NCBI RefSeq assembly: GCF_003313385.1
Contig: NZ_QMHN01000004.1
Span: 2,531 to 66,530 of the forward strand
Source: Pedobacter chitinilyticus
Lineage (GTDB): Bacteria > Bacteroidota > Bacteroidia > Sphingobacteriales > Sphingobacteriaceae
Direction: 5' to 3'
DNA length: 64,000 nt
Below the pieces are notes generated by a model that did no database searches, was not told the DNA's origin, and worked only from the letters and a program-made list of their open reading frames with translations. Made by a program: the position numbers and the translations under genes. Positions 12,147 to 21,600 of the stretch are shown here, piece after piece. Numbering within the stretch: the first letter of the stretch is position 1; each line of letters opens with the position of its first letter.

Positions 12147-15100
12147 ATGGAACGTAGAAAAATGTACATGAAAAAAAAGTTGGTATTATCACTTATGATA
12201 ACCTTTGGGCTTCATTATGCCCAAGCGCAACAACCGAATACTCAGGAGAACCTCCAGCGACCGAAGATTATACCTTCCTCTCCACAATCGCAGATCTTCG
12301 AGAACTATCTTAACCACGAAGTTACAGAATATAATGGACTCCCTAAGATTGAAATACCATTGTATGAGATCAAAATGAAAGACCTTACCATTCCCATAAA
12401 CCTTTCCTACCATGCTTCTGGAATAAAATATATGCAGTATGATGGAGATATCGGTGCTGGATGGTCAATCGGAGCTGGCGGTTATAGATTGACGAGGAGT
12501 GTAAGAGGCGCTGACGATTTTGCGCCTGTTAACACACAGTACCCTGCTCAATACTACCAAAGTGTCAAAAAGCAAGAGGATATGAACATCCACACCGATC
12601 CTCGAAGAAAGGATAACTTTCTTTATTTTTTAAGTTTTGATCCTGATAGACCTTTGGATGTCTATCCGAAAGGGGTTTTTGCAGGAATGCCAAATGGGGT
12701 TAGCGATGCCATGTATGGTGACGGCCAATACGATAAATTTCAATACATGCTGCCTAGCACGAGTGGAAGTTTTATCATCAAGGATCGTCCTACCATGCAA
12801 GTGGCGTTAATGGATGATAAGCGGGATAAGGTAGAAATCCAGCGACAACAGTGTAAAATTACCGATGCCAACGGAATTGAATATTTTATTGGTGGTACTG
12901 ATAATGGGATGGAGCTTTTTGAGAAAGAGGTAACCACCTTTCATGAAACCACTTGGGTGTTGAGGGAGATCAAAACACCTTCGAATGAAACAGTGCATTT
13001 TAGGTACAAAAGAATCTGGACAGTTAACCAGAGGTTTAAAGAAAACAGAAGTGGCGTAACCGTTAGTGATGCCCCTTTCTACACTTTGAGTGCAACCAGT
13101 TGGGGCGGGAGTGGTAATTTACCATTTCATACAGACGGTTGGACAATAAGTAATATATATAGCGGTGGGCCTAAATATGAAGTGCTATTATTCTTGGATG
13201 AAATCGAAACAGAAAACCTTCTAGTTAAATTTGAAAGAGGCGTCCTTTTGGATATGGGGCATATCTTAAAGAAAATTATTGTTACCGATAAGCTTTCCCA
13301 TAAAGTCATCAATGAGATTGAACTATTTAATTATGTTTATCCATCTACAGTTAATACCCTTGAACTTTATAAAACAACTGCCTCACATATTTATTTAAAT
13401 GCAGTAAATACTTTAGGAAACACCTATAATCTGGATTACTATACTCCTCCTTCTAATATTAGTAATCCATATCCTGATCAATGGAATAACTATAATTTTA
13501 AACAAGGTTTTCCAGCAGATGCAAGGCCTATACTTCACCAAGAGTTTTTGGATGAAGAGTTTGTTTGGAACAGAACCTATGGAGATGATCAATCATGGAC
13601 GGTAGCAAATAATAAGTCAACCATTCGATATTCTGGTATTGATGTTCATAGTGCCGATCGTTCAGTAGACGAGGACAATGTCATGAGTTATTCACTCGAG
13701 AAAATTCATTTTCCTACAGGAGGTAATACAGAATATGTTTATGAAACGCATCAAACTGTTTTTGGTAAGGGGGGCGGGCTTAGGATAAAAAAAATTATAT
13801 CTTCCCCTGATCCAGCAAGTACGCCCGTCATTTCAGAGTTTAGGTATAGTAATGGTGTCTCCAGTTTTAAATTAGACCATAACGCCTTTTCGAGCGAATC
13901 CTACTCAATCAATCATGAAAAGTTCAGTTTTGGTGTCGCTTTTGAGCCTTGGTATTTAGAGGCAGATAAATGGATTGGGAGAATCAGTTGTAATCGAACT
14001 TTTTCAATGAATCCAGTGGGTGACTACAATCTTTCGGAATACAACACTTATTATAGAAATGTAGATGTGTTGCAATATGATCTAGCTGGCAACAAATACA
14101 ACGGCAAAAGAAGTGTAGAGTATAATCTTCCATCATTTCCGCAATTGGGATTTTACGACGGGGCATTTTTGGGGGCCGGAGGTTTTGCATATCCCACGGT
14201 AGATAATTATAATAAGAGGAAAGGAATCATGCGAACCTACGATGGACAAAAACCTACTTTAAAATCTACTGCCTATTTTGACGAACTGGGACAGCTACTT
14301 AAAAAAGAAACCTATAAATATAAAAAAGTTGATAGTAACAACTATTATGGCCTTAAGGTCAATCAGCGCTTCTATATTTCAAGTGGTGAAGTACCTACTT
14401 ATCCGCAATACAATGATATAGATCTTCATGTAACACGAAATGACTATACTCATGTAAGCTCCTATTTTGATTGGATGGCCTATGAAATAGAAACAGGTAC
14501 GGACATTTTAATCTCCAAAACAGATAGTTTATTTACGCCTTCGGGCCAAATTGTACGTACGGAAAGTTTTGAGCATAACGATGATAATCAGGTTACGAAG
14601 ATCACATTGTCAGATAACGCCGACGGAACTGGGAAGATTAAGGTCACCGAATTAAAGTATCCTAAGGACTTTGCCTCTGGTAGTAATGTTTACCAGCAAC
14701 TTGTGGACAGGCATATCATTGCTCCAGTAGTAGAAACGATTGAACGCACAGGTACTAATCAGGAACTGAAAAGGAATAAAACTGAATATAATGCATTTGG
14801 ATCTCTTCTGCTCCCTTCAAGAACAACAGCCACGACTCAAGGTTTGGAAAGGATCATCGGCACGTATAACATGTACGATTCGAAGGGCAACCTACTTCAG
14901 TATACACCTTTCGGTGCTAATAGTATATTCTATTTATGGAGCTACAATCACCGATATCCAGTAGCAGAAATTAGGAATGTAAACATTGGAGAATTAGAGT
15001 ATGCATTATACTCCAGATATGGAACGTCATTGCAGGCACATGCGGGCACTTCGGCTCCTGTTTTTGACGACGCTTTGCTAAGGAGCGACTTGCCAAACGC

Positions 15101-15272
15101 CTTAATTACCACTTACACTTATGACCCTTCTATTGGGATTTCAAGCATTAAAGATCCCAGGGGAAGAAGGACTAGGTACATCTACGATAACTTCAATCGG
15201 TTAAAGTATGTCGAAGATCATGAAGGTCGATTGGTAAACGAATATGGCTATCACTATCGCTCAGGTTATTAA
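12147..15272 (+). CDS. Rhs/YD-repeat protein, first gene of a two-gene Rhs locus
   Basis: This 1041-aa exported protein has a signal peptide ending YAQAQ. The segment NLSYHASGIKYMQYDGDIGAGW and what follows are typical of the N-terminal region of Bacteroidota Rhs-family proteins. The C-terminal third contains YD-type repeats (YNMYDSKGNLLQY, RYIYDNFNRLKYVEDHEGRL). It ends at a YD repeat and has no Rhs core or toxin tip; those are in the next gene, 17 bp downstream. I infer that it is a shell or accessory part of the same particle. An internal ATG at 12168 gives a more standard signal peptide (MKKKLVLSLM...) and may be the true start. Confidence 0.85.
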   Translation: MERRKMYMKKKLVLSLMITFGLHYAQAQQPNTQENLQRPKIIPSSPQSQIFENYLNHEVTEYNGLPKIEIPLYEIKMKDLTIPINLSYHASGIKYMQYDGDIGAGWSIGAGGYRLTRSVRGADDFAPVNTQYPAQYYQSVKKQEDMNIHTDPRRKDNFLYFLSFDPDRPLDVYPKGVFAGMPNGVSDAMYGDGQYDKFQYMLPSTSGSFIIKDRPTMQVALMDDKRDKVEIQRQQCKITDANGIEYFIGGTDNGMELFEKEVTTFHETTWVLREIKTPSNETVHFRYKRIWTVNQRFKENRSGVTVSDAPFYTLSATSWGGSGNLPFHTDGWTISNIYSGGPKYEVLLFLDEIETENLLVKFERGVLLDMGHILKKIIVTDKLSHKVINEIELFNYVYPSTVNTLELYKTTASHIYLNAVNTLGNTYNLDYYTPPSNISNPYPDQWNNYNFKQGFPADARPILHQEFLDEEFVWNRTYGDDQSWTVANNKSTIRYSGIDVHSADRSVDEDNVMSYSLEKIHFPTGGNTEYVYETHQTVFGKGGGLRIKKIISSPDPASTPVISEFRYSNGVSSFKLDHNAFSSESYSINHEKFSFGVAFEPWYLEADKWIGRISCNRTFSMNPVGDYNLSEYNTYYRNVDVLQYDLAGNKYNGKRSVEYNLPSFPQLGFYDGAFLGAGGFAYPTVDNYNKRKGIMRTYDGQKPTLKSTAYFDELGQLLKKETYKYKKVDSNNYYGLKVNQRFYISSGEVPTYPQYNDIDLHVTRNDYTHVSSYFDWMAYEIETGTDILISKTDSLFTPSGQIVRTESFEHNDDNQVTKITLSDNADGTGKIKVTELKYPKDFASGSNVYQQLVDRHIIAPVVETIERTGTNQELKRNKTEYNAFGSLLLPSRTTATTQGLERIIGTYNMYDSKGNLLQYTPFGANSIFYLWSYNHRYPVAEIRNVNIGELEYALYSRYGTSLQAHAGTSAPVFDDALLRSDLPNALITTYTYDPSIGISSIKDPRGRRTRYIYDNFNRLKYVEDHEGRLVNEYGYHYRSGY

Positions 15273-15289
15273 TAGGTAAACAGCTTTTT

Positions 15290-18200
15290 ATGGAAACGAT
15301 TCAAAACATCAAGAAATCAATATATATCATTATATATACCTGTTGCCTATATTTGGCAGGCGGAGTATTTGCCACGGCATTTTTTGTTCAGCCGCTCAAA
15401 GCGCAGCAAACCAACCTGCAATATGACCATGATGGCGGAAAGCTACTGTATGGTAATTATCTTCAATATCCTTTTGTCGGTTCGCCTGGTAGTGGCACTT
15501 ATACTGTTAAGCTTAAAATTCCATTCCATTTTGACATTTTTGTAGCGGGTTCGATAGATATTCAGCTGATTAATATGGGGACTGGCCAGCAACAGACCTA
15601 TGCGACAGATCAAGGAGCCTCCAGGTTTTTGGCAGGAACGTATCTGCTTAGAGGACATTACCTAAATCCGTCAACTTCGCCTAGTGCATACGAAATGGGG
15701 ATCATTATTACTGAGACCTATGACAATAGCGGATTGCCACCTATCGTTGCACCCGCACCAAGTCAAGATCAAAACTACGTCATCGCCTATACGCCAATAA
15801 ACGGTAATTTTACAGCGACCCAACTGGGAGGTGCAGCAGGCGAGGAGATGAGCCAGCTACGTGTAGCTGTCAATTATTATGATGGTTTGGGCCGCCCGTC
15901 TCAAACGGTAAACGTTAGGAGCAGTAGCGATTTTGCCAAGGATATTATTTCTGCCAATGCTCATGATGCTTTTGGTAGGGAAACCAAAAAATACTTGCCT
16001 TACGCTGCTTCAAGTAACGAGGGAATATTTAGAGCAGACGCGGTCAGTCCCGCCAATGGTGTTTGGAGTTTTTATAATCCCGCAGGTAGCACTGGCCCAA
16101 CATTGCCAGGAGGGATCGCTAGAAATAGTTATCCCTTTGCAGAAACTCGTCAGGAAAATAGCCCACTCAACAGAATGCGAGAACAGGGCGCAGCTGGAAT
16201 AGACTGGCAAATTGGGAATGGACATACCGTCCGTACCAATGATCTGACCAACGATGCTGCTGGGTTTAATCTAGGCAGTGGTCGTTGGGCTAAGCACTAT
16301 AAGGTTAACATAGATGTCTCTGGAAACCGAACCCTATCGGATCAAGGCAGTTATGGACAGAACCAATTATATGTCAATGAAACTAAGAATGAGAATTGGT
16401 CGCCCGTTGACGGAAAAGCAGGGGTGTCGCAAGAATACAAGGACAAGGAAGGCCGTGTCGTTTTAAAAAGAATATGGAAGGATGATACTACCCCGCTATC
16501 AACCTATTATGTGTATGATGATTATGGAAACCTATGTTATGTGCTGCCACCAAAAGCCGACGCAGATAGTGGGCTACCTACATTGTCCACTATCAGTGAA
16601 CTTGTTTATCAATACCAGTACGATGCATTGCAAAGAATGGTGGCGAAGAAAATACCAGGTAAGGACTGGGAATATTTGGTTTATAACAAGTCTGGCCAAG
16701 TGGTAGCCACCCAAGATGGAGAGCAAAGGTTAAGAAATGAATGGCTAGTTAACAAATACGATGGTCTGGGCAGGAATATTATGACTGGGCTTTGGATATC
16801 GAACATCAGCCCTGCCGATTTCAGGTCCCAGGTATATGATGATAGCTTTCAATGGGATGTAAAAGCTGTCGCCATGTCTTATGGATATGATATCCGAACG
16901 TATCCTCAAAGCTTGTCAACCATACTCACTGTGAGCTATTTCGATAACTATGATATTCCAGATTTACCCACAGGTTATGTCAGAGCAGGTTATTGCACGC
17001 AGGTTCAGGGCCTTCCAACAGCTACTAGAACAGCGGTATTGAACAATCCTGCGCATATGCTTTGGGGCCTTAACTACTACGATAACGAAGGCAGGATGGT
17101 AAAGAATATCAACCAGCATTATCTGGGCGGAGTGTTAGTTGAGGGAAATTATGATGAAATTGATAATAGCTATAACTTCATCAATGAACAATTAACCAGT
17201 ACACGCATACATAAGGTTAACGGCGTAGAGCAGGTAAAGATTTCAACAAGGAACGAGTACGACCGTATGGGCAGGTTGACCAAGAATTGGCACCAAGTGA
17301 ACAGTGCCCCTGAGGTACTATTGGCAGAACACAGCTACAACGATATTGGAATGTTGTCTGCAAAAGCGCTTCACAATGGTTTGCAAACCACCAACTTTAG
17401 CTATAACGAACGGGGTTGGCTTAAAGGAAGCAACAGTACCGAACTTGATATTGCTTTGGGATATAATAGTGGTACGCATCCGCAGTATAACGGCAATATC
17501 ACCAGCCAACAGTATACCAATGGAAGCAATAACACTTTCGCATATCAATACGATAAACTAAATAGGTTGATAAAGTCTGAAGCTGGTAACAACCTAGGAG
17601 AAACAATTTCCTATGACTTGGGTGGAAATATCCTGAGCATGGCAAGAGAAGGTTTTGGAACTAATAGTTACAATAGTTATACTGGCAACAAGCTTACTGG
17701 CATTACTGGATTCACGACAGGCAGTTTTAGTCATGATGCTAATGGAAATGTCAAATCGGACAGCTATAGAAACATTAGCAACATTATCTATAACTATTTG
17801 GATTTACCGCAGAACATCGTAGCTCCAGTGAGCATCAATTATGTATATGATGCTACAGGTAGGAAACTTAGAAAAATCAGTGCGGGTACCACCACCTCTT
17901 ATACCGATTACATTGATGGTATACAATATGCCAATGGAGCCATCGATTTTATCCAGACTGCCGAGGGTATAGCTTTCAACACGGGTGGAGGATATGTTTA
18001 TCACTATAATCTGGCTGATCACTTGGGTAATGTACGAGTAACCTTTAGGGAATCTAGTGGTGCTATAGAGATCCTTCAACGTGACGATTACTATGCGTTT
18101 GGCTACAGAAAATCTGCACCCAATGGAATAGGTGCAATTTCGTTACAGAATAAATATCTTTATAACGGCAAGGAATTGCAGGAGGAACTCGAGTTATATG

Positions 18201-18991
18201 ATTATGGAGCGAGATTTTACGATCCTGTGATAGGCAGGTGGCACGTGATGGATCCTCTGGCTGAGAAATTTTATAGCTTAACTCCATATCACTATGTAGA
18301 CAATAATCCTTTGACCAATATTGACCCCGATGGTAAGGACACATATTATGGGGAGGATGCACAGGATATGATGCGTCAGTTACAAGCAGGCTCAGCTAAC
18401 GATGGTCCAGGAGATACTGAGAAGGGATGGTTGCAAATGATGATGGAGTTTTTTGGTTTCGGTCGAAAAGGCCCCAAAGATGCTCAAGAAGCATCAGATC
18501 AGAGTGACAGAAGAGATGCTTTGCTTTCAAGTAATGCAGAGACAGATGAGAAAATGAAGAATATTGAAGGTATTCCAGTTGCTGGTGGGTTGATGAAAAT
18601 GTCCAAAGGAGCAATGGGAACTTTCTCTGATGGCAAGGATTGGGGAAATGTTGCAAAAGGAGGGGGGGAAATCTTTTTTGATATTACGGGGGGAGCTATA
18701 TTTAAAAATACTTTTAAATATATTAGTAAGGATATATTAGGGCATATCTTTAGAAATGCCGTAGGGCATGTCAATCCGACGACTATAGAATCTAAGTTGA
18801 GATACTTGAAATTATTTGAAAATGTAGCTAATGATGTTAAAAATGTAAACCCAGCAATTTTATCAAATTACCAAAAAAATACAGTAGGCTTTCAAGGATT
18901 TTCTCAAACATTTAGGAGTGGACAACAGGTTTGGGTGCAGGTGTTTAATGGGAAAATTGTTAATGCAGGCGTAAATATAATTTCAAAGTAA
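15290..18991 (+). CDS. DUF6443/Rhs core protein with C-terminal toxin-like tip
   Basis: This 1233-aa protein begins with a hydrophobic export signal (about residues 9-39, ending KAQ). A DUF6443-type region follows (about 160-260, with YYDGLGRPSQTV), then many YD repeats and an Rhs-associated core (about 905-1013: DHLGNVRVTF, YDYGARFYDPVIGRW, DNNPLTNIDPDGKD). After the core there is an unrelated tip of about 216 residues. The tip has a glycine-rich hydrophobic part (about 1080-1130) and a final domain from about residue 1150 with HIFRNAVGH and QVWVQVFNGKIVNAGVN. That layout is the one found in Bacteroidota polymorphic toxins; the last domain resembles small RNase-type modules, but I cannot name the family. 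The stop overlaps the next start (TAATG). Confidence 0.9.
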   Translation: METIQNIKKSIYIIIYTCCLYLAGGVFATAFFVQPLKAQQTNLQYDHDGGKLLYGNYLQYPFVGSPGSGTYTVKLKIPFHFDIFVAGSIDIQLINMGTGQQQTYATDQGASRFLAGTYLLRGHYLNPSTSPSAYEMGIIITETYDNSGLPPIVAPAPSQDQNYVIAYTPINGNFTATQLGGAAGEEMSQLRVAVNYYDGLGRPSQTVNVRSSSDFAKDIISANAHDAFGRETKKYLPYAASSNEGIFRADAVSPANGVWSFYNPAGSTGPTLPGGIARNSYPFAETRQENSPLNRMREQGAAGIDWQIGNGHTVRTNDLTNDAAGFNLGSGRWAKHYKVNIDVSGNRTLSDQGSYGQNQLYVNETKNENWSPVDGKAGVSQEYKDKEGRVVLKRIWKDDTTPLSTYYVYDDYGNLCYVLPPKADADSGLPTLSTISELVYQYQYDALQRMVAKKIPGKDWEYLVYNKSGQVVATQDGEQRLRNEWLVNKYDGLGRNIMTGLWISNISPADFRSQVYDDSFQWDVKAVAMSYGYDIRTYPQSLSTILTVSYFDNYDIPDLPTGYVRAGYCTQVQGLPTATRTAVLNNPAHMLWGLNYYDNEGRMVKNINQHYLGGVLVEGNYDEIDNSYNFINEQLTSTRIHKVNGVEQVKISTRNEYDRMGRLTKNWHQVNSAPEVLLAEHSYNDIGMLSAKALHNGLQTTNFSYNERGWLKGSNSTELDIALGYNSGTHPQYNGNITSQQYTNGSNNTFAYQYDKLNRLIKSEAGNNLGETISYDLGGNILSMAREGFGTNSYNSYTGNKLTGITGFTTGSFSHDANGNVKSDSYRNISNIIYNYLDLPQNIVAPVSINYVYDATGRKLRKISAGTTTSYTDYIDGIQYANGAIDFIQTAEGIAFNTGGGYVYHYNLADHLGNVRVTFRESSGAIEILQRDDYYAFGYRKSAPNGIGAISLQNKYLYNGKELQEELELYDYGARFYDPVIGRWHVMDPLAEKFYSLTPYHYVDNNPLTNIDPDGKDTYYGEDAQDMMRQLQAGSANDGPGDTEKGWLQMMMEFFGFGRKGPKDAQEASDQSDRRDALLSSNAETDEKMKNIEGIPVAGGLMKMSKGAMGTFSDGKDWGNVAKGGGEIFFDITGGAIFKNTFKYISKDILGHIFRNAVGHVNPTTIESKLRYLKLFENVANDVKNVNPAILSNYQKNTVGFQGFSQTFRSGQQVWVQVFNGKIVNAGVNIISK

Positions 18992-19482
18992 TGAATAAGG
19001 CTATAAATTTAGATATTGATAAAGAGTATATATCTGCCATAAAAAAATATGAAGAAGAAATAGAAAAGGGCCCAACAATAGAAAAGTTTGCAAACTTAGC
19101 TTTTCTATATTGGGCTTTTGCGGCTGAGCAAATTGAATTTAACTTACCTAATGGTATTTCTGATGAATGGAGTATAATAGGGGGAGATAAATTTGTCCTT
19201 ATTTTAGAAAAAGGCTTATCAGTATTTCCTGATAGTTTAGAGCTTGCTTTTTGGAAAAGATATTTTGCTTATCGACTTTTTTTGTCAGATTTTTCAGAAG
19301 AGGATTGTAAAGAAATGATTTCTGAAAATAAAGTTATAGATAGCTTAGTGCCGTATTTTTTTCTAAATATGTTTGATGAAAATACATATTCAAAACAAAT
19401 AGCTACTTTAAGAGAAATTTGTGTGGATATTCCTACTGCAAAGAATCTATATATTTTAACCTTTATAGGAAGTCAATTATAG
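18991..19482 (+). CDS. Candidate immunity protein for the Rhs tip
   Basis: This is a 163-aa soluble acidic protein with no signal peptide and no family I recognise. It looks helical and resembles a short TPR-like fold. Its start overlaps the toxin stop by one base, giving translational coupling. Position, size and sharply higher AT content than the Rhs core gene support an immunity role, which is inferred from context only. Confidence 0.7.
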   Translation: MNKAINLDIDKEYISAIKKYEEEIEKGPTIEKFANLAFLYWAFAAEQIEFNLPNGISDEWSIIGGDKFVLILEKGLSVFPDSLELAFWKRYFAYRLFLSDFSEEDCKEMISENKVIDSLVPYFFLNMFDENTYSKQIATLREICVDIPTAKNLYILTFIGSQL

Positions 19483-19572
19483 CTTTATTTTCATTTTTTC
19501 AGCTCAAGCCTTGTGTTTAAGGTCTATAGTAAGGAGCCTTGTTTCTGTTAGCAGTTACTTTGTTTTGAGCTT

Positions 19573-19634
19573 TTATAGCTAAAGCCCAAGTCGGGTCAAG
19601 ACTCTTCCCTTAGACACTAAGACTTGCGCTAAAG
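19573..19634. repeat. Palindromic intergenic repeat, partial copy B
   Basis: The left flank TATAGCTAAAG and the right tail ACTAAGACTTGCGCTAAAG match those of the other copies, but the AGATTGC...GCAATCT core is replaced by unrelated sequence. It lies between the two immunity-like genes. Confidence 0.5.
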
Positions 19635-19666
19635 AGGATGTTTTATTTTTTGAAATACAAGCAGAA

Positions 19667-20185
19667 ATGAGAAATAATTTAGAGTCATTGATACATAACG
19701 ATGGTGAGATTTCAATCAAAGATAAGGATGTAGATCTTGATATTTCTTTGCCAAAGTGGGATTTTCTAATGGATTTATTAGTTGACTACTCTGAATACGT
19801 TCTTTTTTATGGGCTAAAGCTTAACTATTATGATGACATAAAGGAAAACATCAAGTATTTGGCAGATGAAATCCTGATAAATAAACACGAAGAATTTGAA
19901 ACAGTGTTGTTAAAAATAGGCGAGCGGCATATAAAGGTAAGCAGAAGCTTCCTAGGAAGAGTTTGGAGTCAATACGAAAGTCCCAGTCTAATATTTCTAA
20001 GTAATTCTGACGATGTCGATAAGCTTGTTAGTACAATCTCGAAAAAGCGATTCTATGAGGGATTTTTAACAACAATAGAAGGTCTATGTATTATATATCA
20101 AGAATATGAACCCAATGTTTTATGGATATCGAGTAATGATGAAGATTTGAAAAAGAGAATTAATTTTCTAGGCCAAAACAAATGA
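19667..20185 (+). CDS. Small AT-rich cytosolic protein, possible orphan immunity gene
   Basis: The 172-aa product has no signal peptide or membrane segment and I recognise no domain. It is acidic, has a mixed alpha/beta look and an LPKWDFLMDLL segment near residue 30. It sits between two copies of the palindromic repeat, downstream of a toxin/immunity pair and without its own toxin gene. That is the usual setting of orphan immunity genes left by earlier tip exchanges. The function is inferred from context. Confidence 0.6.
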   Translation: MRNNLESLIHNDGEISIKDKDVDLDISLPKWDFLMDLLVDYSEYVLFYGLKLNYYDDIKENIKYLADEILINKHEEFETVLLKIGERHIKVSRSFLGRVWSQYESPSLIFLSNSDDVDKLVSTISKKRFYEGFLTTIEGLCIIYQEYEPNVLWISSNDEDLKKRINFLGQNK

Positions 20186-20213
20186 GGTGACTTCTTTAAA
20201 ACTATAGTACCCA

Positions 20214-20318
20214 TCCCTCTATAGCTTTAAGATTGCTTTGTTCCTCGCAATGACGATAGAGCGTGCGTCATTGCGAGGCACGAAGCAATCTCTTTAGACA
20301 GTAAGGCTTGCGCAAAAG
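20214..20318. repeat. Palindromic intergenic repeat, copy C (intact)
   Basis: The core at 20230-20291 is an imperfect inverted repeat, AGATTGCTTTGTTCCTCG... facing ...CGAGGCACGAAGCAATCT, around CAATGACG / CGTCATTG. The flanks are CTCTATAGCTTTA on the left and an AGTAAGGCTTGCGCAAAAG tail on the right. Confidence 0.8.
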
Positions 20319-20359
20319 GAAGGGGACTAAAGAGGTAAAAGAAAAATTAACAAAGAATT

Positions 20360-20893
20360 ATGAGTAGATATCTTATTATTTTTTTAATCGTTCATGGTAC
20401 TATTTCTTTGAAGGCCCAAAGGTCAGCAGATTATTATTTTCAAAAGGGAAATGACTGCATGAATGTAATACCTGGGACACTTACTACAAAAAGAGTTGAA
20501 TCGTGCATATTAGAATATTCAAAAGCTATAAAAATTAATAGTAAATTTTGGTACGCCTATCGAAATAGGGGAAGAGCATATTTCTTCTCAAAAAGATACA
20601 AGAAGGCTTATCTAGATTTTAATATGGCAATTTCGCTAGCTGATAAACAAGAAAACCCAGATTTATTTGTGTGGAGAGGTCAATGCTTATATGAATTAAA
20701 AGATTATAAAGGGGCTATTCGAGATTTTGATTACTCGATTCCCTTAACCTCAAAATCAGATTTTATTTATTTATTTCGTGCGAAGGCAAAATGGAAATTA
20801 GGTTTGAAAAAAGAGGCATGTGTGGATTACAGTATAGCAATTAAAGGCTCGCCTGAACATAAAAAAAGTATAGATTTTATGGAATGTAAGTGA
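20360..20893 (+). CDS. Exported TPR protein
   Basis: A signal peptide (about residues 1-19, ending LKAQ) precedes roughly three TPR units, with repeats around YSKAIKINSKFWYAYRNRG, DLFVWRGQCLYELKDYKGA and FIYLFRAKAKWKLG. TPR units are protein-binding scaffolds. At 177 aa it lies in the immunity-like gene array between two palindromic repeats. It could neutralise a toxin in the periplasm or be an unrelated cargo gene; the sequence does not decide. Confidence 0.7.
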   Translation: MSRYLIIFLIVHGTISLKAQRSADYYFQKGNDCMNVIPGTLTTKRVESCILEYSKAIKINSKFWYAYRNRGRAYFFSKRYKKAYLDFNMAISLADKQENPDLFVWRGQCLYELKDYKGAIRDFDYSIPLTSKSDFIYLFRAKAKWKLGLKKEACVDYSIAIKGSPEHKKSIDFMECK

Positions 20894-20941
20894 TGGTGTT
20901 GACCTCCTCTTACCTTACGCAAGTCCTCTAACTTAGTATAA

Positions 20942-21016
20942 AAAGGGATACAATACGCAATTGGAAAGGTTGAAGGTGGAGAAGGAACACAAATATTTAT
21001 ACCAGAAGATTTATAA
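20942..21016 (+). pseudogene. Possible remnant of a toxin C-terminal tail
   Basis: A 24-codon frame with no start codon, preceded directly by a stop, encodes a protein-like end IGKVEGGEGTQIFIPEDL. It stands 56 bp before a small immunity-like gene, where the end of a cognate toxin tip would be expected. A second frame here is also open, so coding cannot be proved. No upstream Rhs core remains. Confidence 0.35.
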
Positions 21017-21072
21017 AAATCCTCTGGAAATAATGTTATTAGATATACTTCTTAAACAGAAAATTATAGTAA

Positions 21073-21390
21073 ATGAAGCTATCAGATTATAATTTACCTC
21101 ATTGGAAAGATTTCAGAATTAGCAAAAAAAAGAAAATTGGTTATAGGAAAATACTATTGCTCTCAATAGATAGGAGAGCCTCGCCACCTGAGGATGGCCG
21201 TAAAAATCTTTTGGCTGTGGATGATGATGATGAAATTTTATGGATAGCAGATCTGCCAACATCCCTTTATGATTCTTATTATGAGATGGAAATAAAAGAT
21301 GGGATTATTTATGCAACAAGCTCGAATGGGTTAATGGTCGAGATAGATCCAGATACAGGATTCATTATTAAAACATATTTAGTTCGGTAA
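21073..21390 (+). CDS. Small acidic protein, possible orphan immunity gene
   Basis: The 105-aa product has no signal peptide. Its C-terminal half reads like two or three beta-propeller-style strands (EILWIADLPTSLYDSYYEM, GIIYATSSNGLMVEIDPDTG). I recognise no family. It follows the possible toxin-tail remnant and is AT-rich like its neighbours. The immunity role is inferred only. Confidence 0.55.
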   Translation: MKLSDYNLPHWKDFRISKKKKIGYRKILLLSIDRRASPPEDGRKNLLAVDDDDEILWIADLPTSLYDSYYEMEIKDGIIYATSSNGLMVEIDPDTGFIIKTYLVR

Positions 21391-21495
21391 TGGGTAAAGT
21401 ATCATAGTCTGGTTTAAGTGTTTGTTTGTGCTCTGAGCATTAGTTTTATAATGGTTTGTTATAGGCACAAGCTAGGCGCTTGCACCAAAGAGGGG

Positions 21496-21551
21496 CTGTC
21501 TTGTCCTAAAATAGGTTTACAATTGTGTAAACCTATTTTAGGACAAGACAG
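21496..21551. repeat. Perfect 26-bp inverted repeat around ATTG
   Basis: The left arm (21496-21521, starting CTGTCTTGTCCTAAAA) and the right arm (21526-21551, starting TGTAAACCTATTTTAG) are exact reverse complements across a 4-nt centre. There is no T run after it, so it is a poor intrinsic terminator. It may be two insertion-sequence ends joined head to head. Confidence 0.7.
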
Positions 21552-21600
21552 TGAATATCCGCTCTAGCGTAAGCAGACTTGTGCCCGTTAGGGATTTAAT

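Noticed and set aside
20896..21072. Alternative open frame across the toxin-tail remnant
   Set aside because: A second frame is also open here but is lysine-rich with no start or family features; the IGKVEGGEG frame is the more protein-like of the two.
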